Source: an uncultured Clostridia bacterium (GTDB taxonomy: Bacteria; Bacillota; Clostridia; Christensenellales; CAG-917). From it: 64,000 nucleotides of DNA. Where the stretch lies: the NCBI GenBank assembly GCA_934233745.1, contig CAKQGN010000005.1, positions 1 through 64,000 of the forward strand, in the 5' to 3' direction. A program made the position numbers and the translations under genes. The notes under the pieces are model-generated. The model had not been told where the DNA came from, did no database searches, and saw only the letters and a list, made by a program, of their open reading frames with translations. Positions 8,304 through 16,205 of this stretch are shown here, one piece after another. The number at the start of each line of letters is the position of its first letter. Position 1 is the stretch's first letter.

Positions 8304-8513
8304 TTAATATTCTTTAATACCAAGGATATAGTCGGCAGATACGTTTAAGACTTTGCATAGCTCGGCAAACGTGTCAAGTCTGGGCAACTTTTTGGTTGTA
8401 CAGTATTGCGTTATCATTTCGGGTGAAACACCAACTTTTTCGGCAATTTCTATTGTTGAAAGATTCGAGTTGCGGATTTCCTCGCAAAGTCTTGTTTTTA
8501 TCGTATCGGACAT
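8304..8513 (-). CDS. XRE-family helix-turn-helix repressor, 69 residues
   Basis: The whole protein is a Cro/C1-type HTH: helix 2-3 is TIEIAEKVGVSPEMITQY, followed by KLPRLDTFAELCKVLNVSADYILG, the classic helix 4-5 ending. It binds DNA as a dimer. The ribosome site AGAGG sits six bases before the ATG. It is divergent from the 84-residue gene at 8612, and the spacer holds two identical 13-bp palindromes, very probably its operators, one inside the divergent promoter. It probably represses its own gene and its neighbour. Confidence 0.88.
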   Translation of the reverse strand: MSDTIKTRLCEEIRNSNLSTIEIAEKVGVSPEMITQYCTTKKLPRLDTFAELCKVLNVSADYILGIKEY

Positions 8514-8543
8514 AGTTTGCCTCTTTTCTTTTTTTTAAGTTTA

Positions 8544-8556
8544 TAACCGTTGGTTA
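8544..8556. promoter_or_regulatory. Operator copy 1 (TAACCGTTGGTTA)
   Basis: A 13-bp sequence with symmetric AACC/GGTT half-sites, identical to the copy at 8573-8585. It lies near the start of the leftward XRE gene, a suitable place for autoregulation. Confidence 0.7.
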
Positions 8557-8564
8557 ATAAATAA

Positions 8565-8593
8565 TTGACAACTAACCGTTGGTTATATACAAT
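8565..8593 (+). promoter_or_regulatory. Promoter of the 84-residue gene
   Basis: Consensus TTGACA, 17 bp, then TACAAT. Operator copy 2 fills most of the spacer, so a bound repressor would block polymerase directly. Confidence 0.78.
8573..8585. promoter_or_regulatory. Operator copy 2 (TAACCGTTGGTTA)
   Basis: Identical to copy 1, 29 bp away centre to centre, and located between the -35 and -10 boxes of the rightward promoter. Confidence 0.72.
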
Positions 8594-8611
8594 AAAAGAA
8601 GAGGAATAAAT

Positions 8612-8866
8612 ATGGACTTTGTTGAGGTGAACGAACACATCGCAGAATGGTGCGATGTAAACGGATACAGTATTGTTGAATCGCACAAGTTGAAAAACAG
8701 ACAAATTGAGATTCTCGATATACGATACGGCTTATTACTGCGTATTTGCACGGATACCGAAATCGATTTGGATTTACTGCAAGAGGTGCTAAACGGTATC
8801 GGTAGTGCAAAGATAAATAAATTGTACGACGATTACTATTGTATATTTTTCAAAAGCGCGAAATAA
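8612..8866 (+). CDS. Unknown 84-residue protein controlled by the XRE repressor
   Basis: The ATG at 8612 follows AGAGGA with good spacing and lies downstream of the operator-containing promoter; an earlier in-frame GTG lies inside the promoter. The product is soluble, acidic and rich in Asp, Ile and Leu (MDFVEVNEHIAEWCDVNGY start). No membrane segment or motif is recognised. Divergent pairing with a repressor would fit a toxin-antitoxin or a phage-derived control unit, but nothing in the protein itself supports toxicity. Confidence 0.6.
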   Translation: MDFVEVNEHIAEWCDVNGYSIVESHKLKNRQIEILDIRYGLLLRICTDTEIDLDLLQEVLNGIGSAKINKLYDDYYCIFFKSAK

Positions 8867-8895
8867 AAACGGACTTGATTTTCAAGTCCGTTTTT
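8865..8895. terminator. Bidirectional terminator
   Basis: Perfect 14-bp arms (AAAAACGGACTTGA and its complement) with a TTT loop, placed between convergent genes. It serves both the 84-residue gene and the ECF-transporter operon. Confidence 0.88.
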
Positions 8896-8914
8896 ATCAA
8901 ATAGTTTTTTAAGT

Positions 8915-9514
8915 TTAGATTTGCGCAGCGAAAGCGGGATGTTTTGCACGTTGTCCGATGACAAGCTCCTTGGTGGAGAGTTTGTAGATGGTGGCAACGG
9001 GAAGTGCGCACGCAAACGTGGCAAGGCAGCCGCCGATCTCGTAGGGAATATCCGAAAGGAAGTACGCACCGAAAGGCACTTTCCAAATAAGAACGGTTGC
9101 CACGACAAACACGAAGAAGTAGAGAAGTTCGGCAAGCGCAGCCATTGCGGCATAGGAAATCACGCTCATATCCTCGTGCTTGCGGTTGAACACCTTGTAG
9201 CATACAAGCGGCATCGTGTAGCCGATTGTGACGGTGAGCAACCACCACTGCACTCTGTACAGTTCGGACGGGAACCATGCGATGCAACTAAGCTCGAAAA
9301 TCACCGAATATACAATGATCATCACCGCGTTTTTTAGAGGATTCATCGAGGCGGCGCAAATCACCAAAATCGGGAATACGACGTTTGCAAACGGAATCTC
9401 CAAAATGAACTGGTCATAGCACATAATGCCCAAAAGGGTGAACATTGCAATCCAACCTTTAAGACCTTTTGTGCTTGCCAAACGCTCGGCTTTTTTCAAA
9501 GAAATACCTTTCAT
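8915..9514 (-). CDS. ECF-transporter S-component-like membrane protein
   Basis: 199 residues with about six hydrophobic helices (for example GIMCYDQFILEIPFANVVFP, NAVMIIVYSVIFELSC, YAAMAALAELLYFFVFVVAT). Size and helix count match substrate-capture S components, which dock on a shared EcfA/A'/T energising module encoded elsewhere. GAGGAG precedes the ATG. It is the last gene of a three-gene operon with two lipoproteins, one DUF4430-like, a fold shared with cobalamin-binding transcobalamin. Cobalamin or a related corrinoid is therefore a reasonable guess for the substrate, but the S-component subfamily itself is not certain. Confidence 0.65.
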   Translation of the reverse strand: MKGISLKKAERLASTKGLKGWIAMFTLLGIMCYDQFILEIPFANVVFPILVICAASMNPLKNAVMIIVYSVIFELSCIAWFPSELYRVQWWLLTVTIGYTMPLVCYKVFNRKHEDMSVISYAAMAALAELLYFFVFVVATVLIWKVPFGAYFLSDIPYEIGGCLATFACALPVATIYKLSTKELVIGQRAKHPAFAAQI

Positions 9515-9530
9515 TTTTTCTCCTCGGAGG

Positions 9531-10070
9531 TCAATATAACCACCCTTGATATACTATCACCAAAACCTTGAGGTCGTCAAGCGTTCCGGCTTTTTCGTCC
9601 TCTCCGAACAGAGTTTGGAAGTTGGCGCATTTTGAATACAAGCCGTCTGCGCTTATATATGCGGTTTCGAGATTATAACTGTCGCCGTTTTCGAGTTTTG
9701 CTTCGTGAAACATATAGAATCTGCGTTGAGATAGGCGGAACGTGATTTTGTCCTGTCTTGCCTCGAAGAACTTGACAATAGACTCGTATGCGGTGTTGCC
9801 GTAACATGGAATTTGCCACGAAGCGATCAACTCTCCGTTTGCTTTTGCATGGGGGCGGGAATCGCCGTCCGAAATCTCTGTTTCGGTACTCGGTTTGCGA
9901 AATTCGAGAGTGAAGCAGAGTTGTTTTCCGTCAACGAATGCGTATTGTGCGTTGTCGGATGTTTCGTCGCCTCCTAACACGCCGTTGTCGCACGCAAAAA
10001 GAGCAAGACAAAGCAGAATTAGCGTTGCCGTAGTAAAAAATGTCAATAATGTCTTTTTGCGTGTGTTCAT
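9531..10070 (-). CDS. DUF4430-like lipoprotein (transcobalamin beta-domain type)
   Basis: 179 residues. The N-terminal lipoprotein signal ends LALFAC, with Cys27 as the lipidation site, so it is anchored on the outer face of the membrane. The mature part is a compact beta-rich domain: CFTLEF, a central AYESIVKFF helix, then YMFHEAKLENGDSYNLETAY and a closing LVIVYQGWLY. This matches the DUF4430 layout found in bacterial surface proteins and in the C-terminal domain of intrinsic factor. It sits between a larger lipoprotein and an ECF S-like component, 16 bp from the latter. The family call is by pattern and moderately sure. Confidence 0.6.
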   Translation of the reverse strand: MNTRKKTLLTFFTTATLILLCLALFACDNGVLGGDETSDNAQYAFVDGKQLCFTLEFRKPSTETEISDGDSRPHAKANGELIASWQIPCYGNTAYESIVKFFEARQDKITFRLSQRRFYMFHEAKLENGDSYNLETAYISADGLYSKCANFQTLFGEDEKAGTLDDLKVLVIVYQGWLY

Positions 10071-10163
10071 ATGCGTTTTATATCGAGATTGTCAAAATTC
10101 GATGTTGCTGAATGTCGTTCGTTATTACGAGTTTTTGCTGTTTTTTGCTATTTGTATTTTCGT

Positions 10164-11366
10164 TTAGTCGAGAGAGAGTACCGACACTGCGCTGCTGTAT
10201 GAGCCGATCGGCGACGGGGGAGTGGTGAGCCCCATCTTGGTGGCGTAAACGTAGCAAATTGCAACCGCCATGTCGACGCCGTCGGCGAGAACATAATTGC
10301 CGTCAGAGTCTTTTTTGAGGGAGTCAACCCACTTTTGAAGCACGTTATATGTCTTGCCGTCGTCAACGGATTTGGTGTATTTTGTCATATCTATTCCGTT
10401 GAGGTAGCCGTACAAAATTCCGTATCTCGAATCGCCGATAGAGCCGTATTGCGACACGATTTCTTTGCCGTAGTCGTCATAAAGGCGGTCGAGGTTGATC
10501 ATATCGTCAATGTTATAGTTTGAAGATGCGTCGGCCTTTGTATCGTCGTAGGGGTAGATACCTTGCATGGTTTTTTCGTAAACGAGGCTGTATTTTTCTT
10601 CGCCTCTCATAAGCGAACCGCTTGCGAGCGGTCTGCCCGTAAAACCAATCCAGTTCGGATTGCCGACGTATTTGGTGAAGTTTCCGTCTTTGTCCTGATC
10701 ATAGTAGGAAAGAAGCGCGTTGTAACTTTTGGGCGCGGTTTGGGGGGCGTAAGTAAGGTTTGCAAGAGTGAGAACAATGCTGCTTGCCTTGTCATATCCG
10801 TATGCCGTGCCGTAGTAGGTGTCGGAATAATCAACGGATACGAGATAGTTGACGATTTTGACGACGTAATCGTCAAAAGATTCGTCCGTCTTGTTTGCTT
10901 GTGACAAATATTGTTTGTATTGATTGTACATAAGCGACCAACTGTACGCATAGTCAACAATGCTTTGCCAGCCGTTTTTGTAAGTTTTGCCGTCCCATTC
11001 GGAAACGTACGTGGTGTAGAGGGGACAGCCTTCTTTGTTGTAGAGTTCGTCGGAAAGATTGCCGTTTTTGTCGATAACGCTGTCGATTTTTTGCAAATTT
11101 GTCTTTAACAATTCGGCGTCACTGTCGGTGTAGATATTGCCGATAATGTATCTCGAATACATAAGCGGCACGCGATCTTGCGTTGTAGCGGCGGATTTTG
11201 CGGTTGTAAATTTTTCGCTTGCAAGATAATTTTTAAGAGATGTTTTCAAACTTGTGACGAGGGCGTCGGGTGTTTCGGCTTTGGGATTGCATGCGGCGAG
11301 CGCAATCGTAAGCACTAGCGCAAGCACAAGAGCCAAACACAAAAGTTTTGCGTTTCTGTTTTTCAT
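10164..11366 (-). CDS. Large lipoprotein, possibly an alpha/alpha-toroid partner of the DUF4430 protein
   Basis: 400 residues with a strong lipoprotein signal (LALVLTIALAAC, Cys26) and AAGGAG before the ATG. The mature protein is largely helical with many Tyr residues: repeated segments such as WQSIVDYAYSWSLMYNQY, KASSIVLTLANLTYAP and DMAVAICYVYATKMGL have the spacing of paired helices in squalene-cyclase or prenyltransferase-like toroids. In transcobalamins such a toroid is joined to the DUF4430-like beta domain; here the next gene in the operon encodes that domain separately. The fold assignment is inference from helical periodicity, not from a firm motif. Confidence 0.55.
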   Translation of the reverse strand: MKNRNAKLLCLALVLALVLTIALAACNPKAETPDALVTSLKTSLKNYLASEKFTTAKSAATTQDRVPLMYSRYIIGNIYTDSDAELLKTNLQKIDSVIDKNGNLSDELYNKEGCPLYTTYVSEWDGKTYKNGWQSIVDYAYSWSLMYNQYKQYLSQANKTDESFDDYVVKIVNYLVSVDYSDTYYGTAYGYDKASSIVLTLANLTYAPQTAPKSYNALLSYYDQDKDGNFTKYVGNPNWIGFTGRPLASGSLMRGEEKYSLVYEKTMQGIYPYDDTKADASSNYNIDDMINLDRLYDDYGKEIVSQYGSIGDSRYGILYGYLNGIDMTKYTKSVDDGKTYNVLQKWVDSLKKDSDGNYVLADGVDMAVAICYVYATKMGLTTPPSPIGSYSSAVSVLSLD

Positions 11367-11504
11367 AGGTTATTCTCCTTTTTCTCAAAGGGTTTTGCTT
11401 TGAGATTTTGTTTTCAGAAATCTAACCGCCTGTTTTAATGTTTTGCGTGTTCGACAAGGCAAGTGTGTTTGCAAAAATGCGTAAGATTTTTTGAAAAAAC
11501 CATA

Positions 11505-11528
11505 CAAAAAAACGCACCTTTTGTGCGT
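11505..11528 (-). terminator. Terminator upstream of the lipoprotein operon
   Basis: Minus-strand hairpin ACGCAC/GTGCGT with an AAAAG loop, followed by seven T. It lies about 140 bp upstream of the lipoprotein start and ends whatever is transcribed from the 11.6-kb side. No riboswitch core is visible next to it. Confidence 0.65.
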
Positions 11529-11652
11529 CCCTCATTGCGTTGTACAGGGCAAATCAGGAGCACGTTTTTGTCTTGACGACGCTCAAATACGGTAGACTAC
11601 TGCTTTGCTAAAAAAACGGCGCAAAAGTGCGTTTTCAACACAAATACAGCAT

Positions 11653-11716
11653 TGGCGGTTGTTCGGGAATCGAACCCGAAGTCTAAATCTACTCAGTATA
11701 ACAACTTTTCAAACCG
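11653..11716 (-). pseudogene. tRNA-like remnant
   Basis: On the minus strand a perfect T-arm (TCGGG, loop TTCGATT, CCCGA) is followed by CAACCG and CCA-like bases. Upstream, CGGTTTG can pair with CAACCG apart from one bulge. The middle is too short for normal D and anticodon arms. A weak hairpin with a T run follows at about 11610-11634. It could be a decayed tRNA, an integration-site fragment or an unusual tRNA-like RNA. Confidence 0.45.
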
Positions 11717-11793
11717 TATTCTATTCAACTGATTTTATCATAACATAAAAGATGGATTGTGTAAAGCGCAAGGTGTTTTCTGCTATAAAAAAT

Positions 11794-11829
11794 CCCCCAA
11801 AGGTGCAGACTTTTGTCTGACCTTTGGGG
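11794..11829 (-). terminator. Terminator of the ABC exporter operon
   Basis: A 15-bp stem (CCCCAAAGGT, a bulged G, CAGAC) with a TTTT loop, followed on the minus strand by A and a run of T. It lies 38 bp beyond the stop of the downstream exporter gene. Confidence 0.88.
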
Positions 11830-11866
11830 ACATTGCACTCGGTCGAGTTTAATTATCGGCAACTTT

Positions 11867-13663
11867 TCAATGCTCGAATTGGGAGTTGTAGAGGTTTGCG
11901 TAGAATCCGCCTTGCTTAATAAGCTCCTCGTGCGAGCCTTTTTCGATGACGTTGCCCTTGTTCATGACAAGAATTACGTCGGCGTTCTTGATAGTCGAGA
12001 GGCGGTGAGCGACTATGAAGGAAGTTTTGTTTTGCATGAGTTTTTCAAAAGCCTCTTGGATTTTGAGTTCGGTGCGAGTATCGATTGAGCTTGTCGCCTC
12101 GTCCAAAATGAGCATGGGCGGGTGGGTGAGCATAACTCTTGCGATGCAAAGAAGCTGTTTTTGTCCCTGCGAGATATTGCCTCCGTCGTCGTCCAAAACG
12201 GTGTCATAGCCGTTTTCAAGGTGCATGATGAAGTTGTGGATATGCGCGGCTTTTGCGGCATCGACAATTTCTTCAAATGTCGCGTCGGGGTTGCCGTAGG
12301 CGATGTTTTCACGCACAGTACCTTTTTTGAGCCAAGTGTCTTGCAACACCATACCATAGCTCAAACGCAGAGATTTTCTCGTGACCTTCGATATATCTTT
12401 GCCCTCAACCTCGATTGAGCCGCTGTCGGGATCGTAAAATCGCATAAGCAGATTGATAAGAGTGGTTTTGCCGCAGCCCGTAGGCCCGACAATGGCTATG
12501 CGTTGACCGCTCTTGACGTGAAGGGAAAAACCTTGAATGAGGGGCTTGTCCTTGACATAGGAGAAGTATACGTCTTCGATGTCGATGTTTCCGTTTGCGT
12601 TGGTAAGCTCGTCAAATCCCTTGTCCGATGACTGATTTTGCGCCTCCAAAAGCTCGAACACTCGGCTTGCGGCAGCCGACGCGCCTTGAAGCTCGGTGAC
12701 GACGCCCGTAATTTCGTTGAACGGTTTTGTGTATTGCGTGGCATAGGACAGTACGCAGGAGAGCGCGCCGACCGAAAGTGTACTCATGCCGGGAAGTACA
12801 TTGCCTTTGATGACAAGATATACGCCGAGAACGCAGACCACAACATATATGATGTTATTGACAAATCTTGTGCAGGGGTTGACCATTGCCGAATAGAAAG
12901 CGGCGTTTTGTCCCCACTTTTTGAGGTCGCCGTTTATAAGTGCAAATCTGTCTTCTGCTCGTTTTTCATATCCGAATATTTTGACAATACGCTGATTCGA
13001 CAACATTTCGGTGACAAGTCCCGAAAGTTCTCCGCGCTTTTTTGCCTGCATTGCAAACATATTGTGACAGCCTTTTGCGATAAAGTAGGCAACAAACAGG
13101 GAAAGGGGAGTGAGGCATACCACGACAAGCGCGATAATCCAGTTGTACCAAAGCATAAATCCGAGTGTGCCGACAATTGTCACTATGCCGCTGAAAAGTT
13201 GGGAGAAACCTTGAATCAGTCCGTCCGAAATCTGGTCGATGTCGGTGCCGACTCTCGACATAATATCGCCGTGAGATTTGGAATCGATGTATGAGAGCGG
13301 AACGTCGTTGAGCTTTGCGTATGCCGAGGAGCGCAAGTCGCGTATTGTGCGGAACGAGGCAAAGTTTATGCAAAGCGAGGAGAGATATTGAAAGATAAAC
13401 ACGCAAGCGATAAGCCCTGCCAGTATTCCGGCATTTTTGAATATAATGCCGAAATCCACGTTGTTTTGACCGATTATATAATCCACCGTTTTGCCAACGA
13501 CAACGGGTGCAAGAAGCGTTGCCGTGATTTGCAAAGCGGACAAAACAAGAGCTACTATTATGACAGGCACATATGGGCGCGCGTATCTGAGCAGTTTTTT
13601 TATTGCCGCAAAGTCGGTTTTGTTTTTTTGTTTATTACGTGTTTCGGAGGTGTACTTTTTCAT
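11867..13663 (-). CDS. ABC exporter subunit B (fused membrane and ATPase domains)
   Basis: 598 residues from the ATG at 13663, which has AAGGAGG upstream and overlaps the previous stop as ATGA. Six transmembrane helices span ~40-330. The nucleotide-binding domain follows: Walker A GPTGCGKTT near residue 400, Q-loop LQDTW, signature NISQGQKQL (Ser replaces the usual Leu of LSGGQ at its second position), Walker B MLILDEATSSID with catalytic Glu, and H-loop VAHRLST. It forms a heterodimer with the upstream gene product. This subunit has the intact Glu. Export of drugs, lipids or peptides is possible; the substrate is unknown. Confidence 0.92.
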   Translation of the reverse strand: MKKYTSETRNKQKNKTDFAAIKKLLRYARPYVPVIIVALVLSALQITATLLAPVVVGKTVDYIIGQNNVDFGIIFKNAGILAGLIACVFIFQYLSSLCINFASFRTIRDLRSSAYAKLNDVPLSYIDSKSHGDIMSRVGTDIDQISDGLIQGFSQLFSGIVTIVGTLGFMLWYNWIIALVVVCLTPLSLFVAYFIAKGCHNMFAMQAKKRGELSGLVTEMLSNQRIVKIFGYEKRAEDRFALINGDLKKWGQNAAFYSAMVNPCTRFVNNIIYVVVCVLGVYLVIKGNVLPGMSTLSVGALSCVLSYATQYTKPFNEITGVVTELQGASAAASRVFELLEAQNQSSDKGFDELTNANGNIDIEDVYFSYVKDKPLIQGFSLHVKSGQRIAIVGPTGCGKTTLINLLMRFYDPDSGSIEVEGKDISKVTRKSLRLSYGMVLQDTWLKKGTVRENIAYGNPDATFEEIVDAAKAAHIHNFIMHLENGYDTVLDDDGGNISQGQKQLLCIARVMLTHPPMLILDEATSSIDTRTELKIQEAFEKLMQNKTSFIVAHRLSTIKNADVILVMNKGNVIEKGSHEELIKQGGFYANLYNSQFEH

Positions 13664-15399
13664 CTTGTTTCGTCCTCCTTGTTTTGCGACAGGCAGATTT
13701 CGCGATACACATCGCAAGAATCGATAAGTTCGTTGTGAGTGCCTATGCCTACGACTTTGCCCTCGTCAAGCACCACTATGACGTCGCAGTATTTTATGCT
13801 TGTGGCGCGCTGTGAAACCACGACGGTGGTAAGACCCCTTTCAAGCCTCAAATGCGACAGTGCTTTGCGAAGTTTTGCGTCTGTTGCGAAGTCGAGAGCG
13901 GAGGAGGAGTCGTCAAGAATCAGAATATCGGGATTCGAAACCAACGCTCTTGCGATTGTAAGACGCTGGCGTTGACCTCCCGAAAGATTTTTTCCGCCTT
14001 GAGCGATTTGTGTGTCCAATCCGTTTTTCAATGTGTTGACAAACTCTGACGATTGAGATGTTTCCAGTGCGATTTGTATGTCTTTATCGGTCGCGTTTTC
14101 GTTTGCCCACAGCAAGTTGTCCTTTACGCTTCCTTCAAACAAAACCGCTTTCTGAGGAGCAACTCCGAATATCTCTCGCAGTTGTTTATTGGTGTAGTTT
14201 TTGACGTTTTCACCAAATATTTTCACTTCGCCGTCCGTTGCGTCGTACAATCTCGACATGAGCAAAACGAGGGTGGTTTTGCCGCTTCCCGTACCGCCCA
14301 AAATGCCTATGCTGTCGCCTTTTTGTATTGTTAGATTGACGTTTTTCAAGAATGGCTCACAGTTGTCGCCATATCCGAAAGATACGTTCTGCATCTCGAT
14401 TGCTGGCGCGGTTTCGTCTTTTGCGGCGCCGCTTCCTTCATGCATTGACGACGACACCGAAAACACTTCGTTGATTCTCGCTGCCGAGGCGGACGCTTTT
14501 GTAAAGGTGACAAGCAGGTTTGCAAAAACTATCAGCGCATTGAGAATTTGCGTCATATAATTGACGAGTGCGATGATTTCGCCTTGCGTGAGGTTGCCCA
14601 TATACACGCTTTTGCCGCCGAAATAGAGAATCGCGATGATTGCAAGGTTGAGAACGGAATATGTGAGCGGGTTCAAAAGAGAGGAAACCGTGCTCACCTT
14701 TATCGATGTTTCGGAAAGAGTTTGCGCCGCCTTGTCGAAAGCCGTTTTTTCGCGCTCTTCCGCACCGAATGCTCTGACCACTCTTGCGCCCGACAGATTC
14801 TCTTTTGTGAGCCTCGACACGTCATCGAGCTTTGCTTGAACGTTTTTGTACTTGGGCATCGTTGAAAGCATGATTATTGCAAGCAGTATTGCAATCACAA
14901 GTGCCGCCGCAACAAATATCAAAGACAGTTTCAGGTCGATGAGCATTGCCATAACGATTGCTCCGACAGCGATAAACGGCGCGCGTAAAACGAGGCGGAT
15001 AAACATTGCCACGGCTTGCTGTGCCTGGTTTACGTCGGACGTCAGACGAGTTATGAGTGAAGCGGTGGAAAATTTGTCGAGTTCGGAGTAAGAGAGTGTG
15101 TTGATATGCGCATATAAATCTCTGCGCAAATTCGTGCCGAATCCGAGCGACGCGCGCGAGGCGAAAAACTGCGCCGTCAGCGAGAACGCAAGTCCGAATA
15201 CGCCAAGGGCGAGTATGATGATTCCGCCGTATATAAGTCCCGAAAAATCTCCGTTTCTGCCCATGGGGATGCCGTTGTCGATTATCCATGCCACAACAAT
15301 GGGCGTGAACAGTTCGAACACCGCTTCGATGAGCTTGAATATCGGACCGAACACGGTTTTGAGGCGATAGCCTTGAAGATATTTTAACAGTTTGAGCAT
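13660..15399 (-). CDS. ABC exporter subunit A (fused membrane and ATPase domains)
   Basis: 579 residues from the ATG at 15399; an upstream in-frame TTG lacks a ribosome site. Six membrane helices are followed by the ATPase: Walker A GGTGSGKTT, Q-loop APQKAVLF, signature NLSGGQRQR, Walker B DILILDDSSSALD. The residue after the Walker B Asp is Asp rather than Glu, and the H-loop position reads VSQRATS with Gln in place of His. These are the marks of the degenerate site of a heterodimeric exporter (BmrC/BmrD, TM287/288 type), complemented by the downstream subunit. The genes overlap by four bases. Confidence 0.92.
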   Translation of the reverse strand: MLKLLKYLQGYRLKTVFGPIFKLIEAVFELFTPIVVAWIIDNGIPMGRNGDFSGLIYGGIIILALGVFGLAFSLTAQFFASRASLGFGTNLRRDLYAHINTLSYSELDKFSTASLITRLTSDVNQAQQAVAMFIRLVLRAPFIAVGAIVMAMLIDLKLSLIFVAAALVIAILLAIIMLSTMPKYKNVQAKLDDVSRLTKENLSGARVVRAFGAEEREKTAFDKAAQTLSETSIKVSTVSSLLNPLTYSVLNLAIIAILYFGGKSVYMGNLTQGEIIALVNYMTQILNALIVFANLLVTFTKASASAARINEVFSVSSSMHEGSGAAKDETAPAIEMQNVSFGYGDNCEPFLKNVNLTIQKGDSIGILGGTGSGKTTLVLLMSRLYDATDGEVKIFGENVKNYTNKQLREIFGVAPQKAVLFEGSVKDNLLWANENATDKDIQIALETSQSSEFVNTLKNGLDTQIAQGGKNLSGGQRQRLTIARALVSNPDILILDDSSSALDFATDAKLRKALSHLRLERGLTTVVVSQRATSIKYCDVIVVLDEGKVVGIGTHNELIDSCDVYREICLSQNKEDETR

Positions 15400-15438
15400 A
15401 TTGTTTTCCGCAAAATAATTGGTGTGTTTCAAGTGATA

Positions 15439-15467
15439 AGTTTAACATAATCGTATTTGTATCGCAA
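15439..15467 (-). promoter_or_regulatory. Promoter of the ABC exporter operon
   Basis: Minus-strand TTGCGA, 17 bp, then TAAACT, 40 bp upstream of the ATG. An overlapping TTGCTT/TATGTT pair is an alternative. Confidence 0.5.
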
Positions 15468-15579
15468 GCAAGATTGGCAACATATCTTTTCCTATGCGTG
15501 GAAAAACCGCTTATTTGCCGTATTTTGACCTGCGCTTTCGTATAATTGAAAAAATCATACGTTTGTGCGACATACAATA

Positions 15580-15608
15580 TTGACTTTTTCGTATGGAATT
15601 ATTATAAT
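15580..15608 (+). promoter_or_regulatory. Promoter of the pyrophosphatase operon
   Basis: TTGACT, 17 bp, then a perfect TATAAT. The ribosome site AAGGGA and ATG follow about 30 bp downstream. Confidence 0.85.
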
Positions 15609-15639
15609 TATGTTTATAACATACAAGGGAGACACCAAA

Positions 15640-16173
15640 ATGAGTATTTGGCACGACATAGACCCTAAAAGAATCACACCCACGGACTTTCTTGCTTGCA
15701 TAGAGATTTCCAAGGGCAGCAAAAACAAGTACGAACTGGACAAGGAATCCGGCTCGTTGATTCTGGACAGGGTGCTTTACACTTCAACCCACTATCCTGC
15801 AAACTACGGATTTATTCCGCTCACTTACAGCGAAGACAACGACCCTCTCGACGTGTTGGTGCTTTGCTCCGAACCCATCGTTCCGCTCGCGCTCGTAAGA
15901 TGCTATCCCATCGGCGTCATGATGATGCAGGACAGCGGCGAGATGGACTACAAGATTATTGCGATTCCTTTCAAAGATCCGACCTGGAATACATATAAGG
16001 AAATCGAAGATTTGCCTGCGCATATCATGGAAGAGATGTCGCACTTTTTCAGAGTATACAAGCAACTCGAAGGCAAGCAAACCACCGTTTTCCAAGTCAA
16101 GAACAGAGAGTTTGCAGAGCTTATCATCAAGGATAACCTCGAATCTTACAAAAAGAAATTCAACATTAAATAA
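15640..16173 (+). CDS. ppa: Soluble inorganic pyrophosphatase, family I
   Basis: 177 residues from the ATG at 15640 (AAGGGA upstream). It hydrolyses diphosphate to two phosphates and so drives biosynthetic reactions. Family I features: YPANYGFIP, the metal-binding DNDPLDVLV, then DSGEMDYKIIAIP and late FFRVYKQLEGK. Length and order match bacterial type I enzymes. It is followed after 32 bp by the GlpA-like gene, with no terminator between, so it may head that operon. Confidence 0.95.
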   Translation: MSIWHDIDPKRITPTDFLACIEISKGSKNKYELDKESGSLILDRVLYTSTHYPANYGFIPLTYSEDNDPLDVLVLCSEPIVPLALVRCYPIGVMMMQDSGEMDYKIIAIPFKDPTWNTYKEIEDLPAHIMEEMSHFFRVYKQLEGKQTTVFQVKNREFAELIIKDNLESYKKKFNIK

Positions 16174-16205
16174 TATTTTTGCCCTTTGAGGCATTGCGGA
16201 GAATT

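Noticed and set aside
8304..8866. Defined toxin-antitoxin pair
   Set aside because: The repressor and operators are clear, but the 84-residue partner shows no toxin family feature, so only divergent control is claimed.
11500..11650. Cobalamin riboswitch before the lipoprotein operon
   Set aside because: I found no B12-box-like sequence or suitable long-range pairing; only a plain terminator hairpin and a tRNA-like fragment are present.
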